Assembly: GCA_016169945.1 (NCBI GenBank)
Contig: JADLSH010000395.1
Coordinates: 3,832,501 to 3,896,500 of the forward strand
DNA from: Trachythela sp. YZ-2020
Lineage: Eukaryota > Cnidaria > Anthozoa > Malacalcyonacea > Clavulariidae
Reading direction: 5' to 3'
DNA: 64,000 nucleotides
The position numbers and the translations under genes were made by a program. The notes beneath the pieces were generated by a model. The model did no database searches, was not told the DNA's origin, and saw nothing but the letters and a program-made list of their open reading frames with translations. This document shows, piece after piece, positions 57,771 to 64,000 of the stretch (positions within the stretch are counted from its first letter, which is position 1; each line of letters begins with the position of its first letter).

Positions 57771-58189
57771 TAATATGACACTGCCAGTCTGCCACGTAAG
57801 CAAATTTGCATATTGCGCGAAATAGAAAGGCTAAAAATTGAAATATAAGTAGTGAAGAATCCTATTATTTTTTAATATGGGAAATAATTTAAATTTTTAA
57901 TGTATGGTCGTATTCGCAAGGACATATAAGCATGCATATATTGCTTACAGACAGGGTCTCAGTTCTGAGCGCACTAAGACAAATATTCGAATGGCAGTGA
58001 GTTGAAATGAGTTGTGCTTTACATGTAGGTGACTCACATATCCAGCAAAGTAAAAAAAGAATGATGGAACAACACTTTGGGTTTATAGCTTTCCAAATGC
58101 AAAATTATTTCGCGCACATGTATATATTTTTAACGCTTTTATACACTACAAAAATATGCAAATTTGCTTGCGTAGCAGTGTCATATTAC
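57771..58189. mobile_element. MITE with inverted ends
   Basis: About 420 bp. The left end AATATGACACTGCC...AGCAAATTTGCATATT and the right end are inverted copies over about 40 bp, with a second inner match (GCGCGAAATA). Target duplication not resolved. Confidence 0.6.
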
Positions 58190-58221
58190 TCATCGCAGTA
58201 AACATGGGTTTCATGTGGGAA

Positions 58222-58705
58222 TTCCATGTGGAAGAACAATACATGGAAAATATTGATATTTTGAAATAGATGTTACAAAACTTTCAATTGACGTCTTTCA
58301 TGTTTCGTGATATATTTAGCTTGTCTTATCCTGCAAACTATGCTAGGGTTCTGACATCTTCTAGCATACACACTGGGTCAATGGTAGACTTGCTCCAAGT
58401 CTGTCTCTTATAGGGGGAGTATATTAGGGCGCGCGAAAATGCGGGCGAGAGACGGGCGGCGAGAAAATTGGTGTCTCTCCTCTTCCAATTTTATCGCGTC
58501 CCGCCCGCCCGCCGTCCGCCTTAATTTCCTTCCGCCCGCATTTTCGCACTCCCCAATAAAAACCCTATAAGAGACAGACTTGGAGCAAGTCTAGGTCAAT
58601 GGCGATAATTACAATCTACTGGATATAATTTGTGTTAACGTCATGTTTTTTCAAGAAGCTATAGAATAATAACAGTCCCGCAGCATTCCCTACCTTGCAG
58701 GTACC
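58222..58705. repeat. left arm of a distant inverted repeat
   Basis: Pairs with 62862-63150 in opposite orientation: CATGTTTCGTGATATATTTAG, GCAAACTATGCTAGGGT and GCAGCATTCCCTACCTTGCA appear in complement there. It contains the 209-bp insertion at 58385, missing from the partner arm. Confidence 0.8.
58385..58593. mobile_element. 209-bp TAGACTTG-family MITE with 9-bp target duplication
   Basis: It begins TAGACTTGCTCCAAGTCTGT and ends with the inverse of this, ACAGACTTGGAGCAAGTCTA. GGTCAATGG flanks both sides (58376-58384, 58594-58602). The partner arm at 62974-62984 has a single GGGTCAATGCC in complement, the empty site. The GC-rich core itself is an inverted repeat (AAAATGCGGGCG / CGCCCGCATTTTC). 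Confidence 0.9.
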
Positions 58706-59375
58706 CTAGTAAATAGACTTATATTGACATTACTGCGGTTATCTTTTGTTCGGTATTAAATGTTATGGCCTTTCGTTCTGTAGTTGTACTCGATATAGAC
58801 TGTTGGCCTCATTTGGGCGTGGTTACGGTCAATTAATGAATAATGAAAAAATCCCGCAAATAATATTTTTTTTCCATGTCACATTCGGCAAGAAATACAC
58901 AAAACAAGTCGTGAACGAAGGCAAACAGTGATAGACACAGACTAAATAAACTTATCTTGTTTAGCAATCAGACTAAATAAACTTATGTTGTTATATTACG
59001 TTAAAATAAACAATTACTTATCTTTCATCTCGAGTTTCATCGAACGTTCCAATCCCCCCCCCCCCCCCCATTAAGGAACCTTGGAATTCCAAGGGGTGGC
59101 GGCGAATTAAATGGGGAGGGTCTTGAGTTTTGTGGAATTCCCATGAGGGGTGCCATACCTCCATCTTTCCAGGGGGTATAACGTGCATTTCCAGGGGGTC
59201 TGACATGAATTTCCATGGAGGAAACCTAAGATTTATCGGAATTTCCATGGGGTTGGGGGTTGATCGCATGTAGGAAGTTCCAAGGGGAGGCAATGTATTT
59301 GGCCGGAAATTCCATGGGATGGGTGCAAAAGAAAGAGATTCCTCAATAGGAGGGGGGGGGGGTGTACGGATAGGA

Positions 59376-59945
59376 TTATCAATTCGCAATCTGATGTAAC
59401 ACAACTCCAAACTGATATAAAGGTAGTAAGTTCGTGGTCACAGAATTGGAAAATTAACTTCAATCCCGATAAATGTGAGTCATTCTCCATTACTCGAAAG
59501 AAACACCCAATCGAGAATGATTATGTTATAGATGACATTCCAATTGTTAAAAAGGATTCTCAGAAAGATTTTCGAGTGTTTACCACTGGTACCTTAAAAT
59601 GGGGACTGCAAAACATCCCAATTTCAAAAAAGTTACTTCGTTAAAACTGTGAAACTCTGGAACAATCTACCTCATTCTATGCGGTCATGTCAATCAGTTA
59701 GTGCTTTCAAATCTGCTCTGTATAACCATTACAATACTGCTTTCAACTGTAACTTTGATCCTGATAATACTTCAACTTGGAAATCTATTTGTTCTTTTTG
59801 TTTTTGGCAGTTTACCTTGTTGGGTGTAAAACCTGTCGTAAACTTGCCCCATTGTACGTGAACTTTACATATATATATATATATTTTTTTTTCAAACATT
59901 GTACAATGAAAGCTTAATAATAATAATAATAATAATAATATGTTT
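59376..59945 (+). pseudogene. LINE fragment, internally deleted, with AAT tail
   Basis: The first part reads LQTDIKVVSSWSQNWKINFN and PDKCESFSITRKKHPIENDY (after motif C of reverse transcriptase). It then breaks and resumes with TVKLWNNLPHSMRSCQSVSA and FKSALYNHY, the typical C-terminal end of CR1/Jockey-type ORF2. The tail is an AAT run at 59915-59940. Confidence 0.78.
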
Positions 59946-60238
59946 TAAATACACTTTGAATACAAAAATATAGCTTAAACCCTAAAATAAACGACAATTT
60001 TCGATCCATTCGCCCGAACCAAATCATTGCTGCATGCACAATGCACGCCATGTCACTTCGCCGCCAAACACCGCATCACAGAGACCGCATACTCGCTCCT
60101 GAAATGGTCTCGCGACAATGTCTCGCAATATAGACACGCGTGTCTGGAGGTAAACCACGCGTGTCTGGAGGTAAAATTTGGCTTCATGCGAACTTAGGCG
60201 AGTTTATATGACGGTAATGATGTCCACCTGTTCCTGGC

Positions 60239-60505
60239 GGATTTTACTACATCCCGGGCGTTCTTTGTCAGTGCCCGCGATCACAATTAGGATTATCAGC
60301 GGTATATGATGATAACATTGAGTGTTTCCAGAGGAGTGTTTCCTTGTGTTTCCTAATGTTTCCTTCTGATCCTTACTCCTACCTCATTCCCTAACCCAGA
60401 AGGAAACATTAGGAAACACTCCTCTGGAAACACTCAATGTTATCATCATATGCCGCTGGTAATCAGCGGGCACTGACAAAGAACGCCCGGAATGTAGTAA
60501 AATCC
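60239..60505. mobile_element. short foldback element
   Basis: The arms GGATTTTACTACAT...GGGCGTTCTTTGTCAGTGCC and GATAACATTGAGTGTTTCC, with complements, run almost end to end with a centre of about 50 bp. It would form a hairpin of about 110 bp. Confidence 0.72.
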
Positions 60506-62383
60506 CTTGCCAGAGGCTCGCGCATGCGCATTGAAAAAGTGGGGACAGGATCCCGCGAAAGTTCCATATCTGTATAATTATTATTAATCTGGAGCCAGGC
60601 GCTACATTGCTTCGTCGCGACCTCCCCAAGCACCCCCGCGCGCTCGCTCAGCTTAGCCACTGATCTCTAGAAATTAGCTGAATGCGATTTTTATTCTTTC
60701 CTTAAAAGCGCCTGGGTACGAGGCTGCACATTGTGTATTACGAGACAATATCTTGTCACTCGGTATTCGCTGCTTTGCCCACAAATTGCGGTCTACCATT
60801 GAGTCTTGTAGACTTTTCGTGTTTTGTCAGGAATTAAGGCAGGTTACAAATATTATACAATTACTTTATGGTTTCCGTGTTTGGATGGCCTGATCCAAAC
60901 ACGCGGGAATGTTGCGAGAGTTAAGAAAAGCGCGCGAAATCTCGAGCCGAAGGCGAGTGATTTTGCGAGCTTTTCTTAACTCGAGCTTTTCTAACTTGAT
61001 TTTGCGAGCTTTTCTTAACTCTGGGCTATGAGGATTTTGAAATATTTTTTTAGGCAAGCACCCCCCCCCCTCCGTACCTGGCATATTTTTTGTGACCCCC
61101 CCCCCCCCCCAAACAACAGATATTCAAGAGTTGAATTAACTGTATATATTGTACAGTATATAGAGGATAACAAATTTATCTATGTGTTAGTGTTGCACAA
61201 CTGTTGAGTATCAACCCTTTGGAAAATAAATTCATTGTGATTACCTGGCTATATATAACCATTAATATATTCGTGACATTCATATTCGCAGACAAGTTTG
61301 CCTTCCTTATTTTTGCGACTTTTCGACAAAATATTTCACGAGGCTATATTTTTGTGATTTCGATACGCCGACAATGAAACAAAGCTTAAAATGGAAAGGG
61401 TTAAGAAATTTAATTCGAAAGTGTTTAATTTTGCAATATTTTAACAATCATGAAAAACACGACATTAGGTGTGAATAGTATAGCATTTCTTGATGACCCC
61501 CCCCCTTCCAGATTCTTAACTTATTCTCTGCAGCCCCTAAAGATTACTTTTAAAAATAGCTGACCCCCCCCCCCCCCCCATAAAATCCTCATAGCTCCCC
61601 CCCACCACATATATTATGAACGCTCCCTTATAAACTAATAACGTTCCGGTCTTTTCCTTTGTGTATATATTCATAGTTAGTCTTGCTCGTGTCGTTCTTA
61701 TATTTAGTTTTAGACTTCATAAATTCTATAAAAGCTCATGTTACTGTTACTTTATAAACAATTCCCTATTTCGTGGCCAGAAACGGACTGCACTATATAC
61801 CTTGGTTTGAAACTAACACGGCGAATTTGGTATTTTTTCTTGTGTCTGTACCGGGGGGTGATGTGAATTATGTTAATTAATATTGGCGGACATTTCACGC
61901 TATGGTCTATCGCCGCCAATATTCAACTTCTCATATTAAATTTTCAACATATTTCGAACATTCAACTTCTGATTAGTGCTAAACATAGACGGATTTTCAT
62001 ATTTACGACTAGGGGGTGCCAGAAATTTTGGAGGGGTGAGCTGGTGAGGTAACACAAAAGGCGTCACCAAACGTTGTGCTGCAGGTCTCAGCTCCCAGTG
62101 AGGTTTCTAAATTGTTCTTGTTATTCGAAGTTATAGATTTGGTTAAAAATAGTTTGTAATATCTTTAAAAATAGTTTTGTTCTTAATCTAATTAATATAA
62201 TTATAGTCATTATATTGATCATTTTACATTGCATTGCACTATATATTCAATTTTAAGATCCATGTTTCTGAAGGGGACCAAATTTCCGAAGGAGTGGCCA
62301 AATTTCCTAGGAAATATGGCCCGGGGCGGCCAAATCTTGAGGGGGCCAAATTTCCTGGGACACCGGTCCGTAAAATTACTAAA

Positions 62384-62650
62384 CAGCTGAATACGAAACA
62401 GCCGAATACGAAACAGCCGAATACGAAACAGCAGAATACGAAACAGGCGAATACGAAACAGCCGAATACGAAACGGCCGAATACGAAACAGCCGAATACG
62501 AAACAGCCGAATACGAAACAGCCGAATACGAAACAGCCGAATACAAAACAGCCGAATACGAAACAGCCGAATACGAAACGGCCGAATACGAAACAGCCGA
62601 ATACGAAACAGCCGGATACAAAACAGCCGGATACAAAACAGCCGAATACT
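62384..62650 (-). repeat. 15-bp array of the foldback family, isolated arm
   Basis: About 18 units of GAATACGAAACAGCC, preceded by CCGGTCCGTAAAATTACTAA exactly as at 33572. The longest of the four arrays; units are very uniform. Confidence 0.9.
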
Positions 62651-62861
62651 GTTATATATTATTAGACTGCTCTATTTATAGACTCAACTCATTCCGTTAG
62701 TAATTTTATAAGATTTTATTAGTACTCCTTTTTTCGGTATTAAATATCAATTCGACGATTCTACAACTCAACTCAAAACCTGTTATTGACAAGACCTGTT
62801 TATAATAGTCCACGCCCTTCTCACGTCAATCATACGTTAATATAACCATGCAATTAAACTA

Positions 62862-63150
62862 GGGTACCTGCAAGGCAGGGAATGCTGCGGGGACTGTTAT
62901 TATTCTTTAGCTTCTTGAAACAAACATGCAAACAAATATGCAACACAAATTATATTCAGTAGACGGTAATTATTGGCATTGACCCGGTGGCTTGCGCGCT
63001 GTCAGTAGATGCATACCCTAGCATAGTTTGCAGGATGAGACAAGCTAAATATATCACGAAACATGAAAGACATCAAATTTTGTAACATCTATTTCAAAAT
63101 ATCAATATTTTTCATGTATTATTCTTCCACATGGAATCCCCATAGCCTCC
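62862..63150. repeat. right arm of the distant inverted repeat
   Basis: Inverted partner of 58222-58705, beginning ACTAGGGTACCTGCAAGGCA. It lacks the 209-bp MITE and carries a diverged stretch (62985-63010). Confidence 0.8.
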
Positions 63151-64000
63151 TCCGCAGACAACTCTTGGACAAAAAACTTGTAATGTAGCGAATATTATCG
63201 AATATCGAATATTATCCAATTAGTCTAGGACCTGTATAGGAGTTTGTATGCGTTTCATTTACCACAGGCAATCTCAACTGTTTTAGGGTAAAATGACCAT
63301 GGCGGTCAACATGGCATATGTGCTAAAACCTGAATCCGGGACGAAAGTCCTGAAAATGACCCCGCCCTGAAACGGCAGTGCCGACATAGCTCTAACTTCC
63401 GAAAAGCAGAAGCGACAGCCTTTCTGAAGTGCTTATAGTGTTTAGAAGGTTGCTTTTAGGGGTAGTTATTGGAAGGAAAAATTTGTCTAAGTATAATATG
63501 TTACAAGAAAATGACCATGCACCACCCCAGGTCAACTGCTAATTATCCATGAAATAACTAATATACCTGGCAGAGATTAAATTTTCTTATTTCATAACAA
63601 TTTTTATCATGGGATGAAAAACTATGCTTAATTTAATATAATTATTGTAGATTTCATAAGGATTGACATTGTTTTGTTTAAATATAATACATTTTATTTC
63701 ACTTACCCCCCACCAAAACACGATTTCAGCCATATTTTGCCGTCTTGTTTGCTTTTTATCGCCGCGTCTCGCAAGTATCATCAATTGTTGTACTTTTACA
63801 TAATGATAGATGGCTAAAGAGATTTCAACCAAGTTTCGTCAAGTTTTGAAGCAGTGCAGTGTATTTTATCTTCGATATTGTGTCCTTCGATATTTCGTCA
63901 AATGACATTGCAATGCCTCGCCGTTTCCGATAAATGCCACTTCTTCGTCTTCATATGTATTTAGATTACAGTATCCAAGAATACTTCATTGTAGAATAGT

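Larger units (their letters stand above)
44003..64000 (+). other. intron 5 or downstream of the receptor gene (open-ended)
   Basis: After the GTAAGT donor at 44003 no further Ig, FN3, transmembrane or phosphatase exon is seen, so the next exon probably lies beyond 64000. The region holds transposon remains listed separately. Stretches 45400-47370, 53600-54280, 60510-61860 and 63160-64000 have no recognised gene; 61064-61600 contains several runs of 9-14 C. Confidence 0.55.

Noticed and set aside
59018..59410. 130-codon minus-strand proline-rich frame
   Set aside because: It lies in a degenerate CCATGGGG/CCCC repeat region with poly-C tracts; composition artefact.

Overview
The window is eukaryotic and animal. 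It is AT-rich, with spliced exons, GT-AG introns and many decayed transposons. The host gene reads as a LAR-type receptor protein tyrosine phosphatase (Ig-Ig-Ig-FN3-FN3), a metazoan family. The repeat community (CR1/L2-like LINEs, Penelope-like elements, Ty3/Gypsy, THAP/P-type and hAT-like DNA transposons, foldback elements) fits a marine invertebrate. A cnidarian is my best guess, but nothing seen here proves the phylum.

Layout: bases 1-2555 are 5' flank. Five exons of the receptor lie on the + strand at 2556-2634, 7864-8157, 8722-9027, 9993-10535 and 43706-44002, all joined in phase 1. The gene runs off the window: no later FN3, transmembrane or phosphatase exon is visible to base 64000. 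Intron 4 (33 kb) is the striking part. It holds five near-identical copies of an intronless 108-109 residue secreted ten-cysteine protein resembling the prokineticin/colipase fold. Each copy has its own TATA box. Four are antisense to the host gene and one is sense. A sixth cassette has lost its gene.

These genes ride in repeated cassettes: a three-unit tandem array (11871-28701), an inverted copy (33.9-34.6 kb) and a two-unit tandem duplication (35470-43060). The cassettes are layered with mobile DNA whose target-site duplications can be read directly and, in several cases, checked against empty sites elsewhere in the window. They include an inverted-repeat element carrying an exon-like segment (7-bp duplication), hAT-like MITEs (8-bp), a TAGACTTG-ended family with a 209-bp and a 6.2-kb member (9-bp), and a 1.5-kb foldback (10-bp). 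The 6.2-kb member contains a nearly complete LINE whose ORF1 has two CCCH zinc fingers.

Downstream of exon 5 the window holds a degraded minus-strand Gypsy element (47.4-51.3 kb), a hAT-like MITE (51415-52070), a broken RecQ-like helicase fragment (52.9-53.6 kb), a broken THAP/P-type transposase (54.3-57.0 kb), LINE scraps and further inverted repeats. No rRNA, tRNA or CRISPR locus was found. Coordinates of exons and of elements with target duplications were read base by base; limits of other repeats are approximate.
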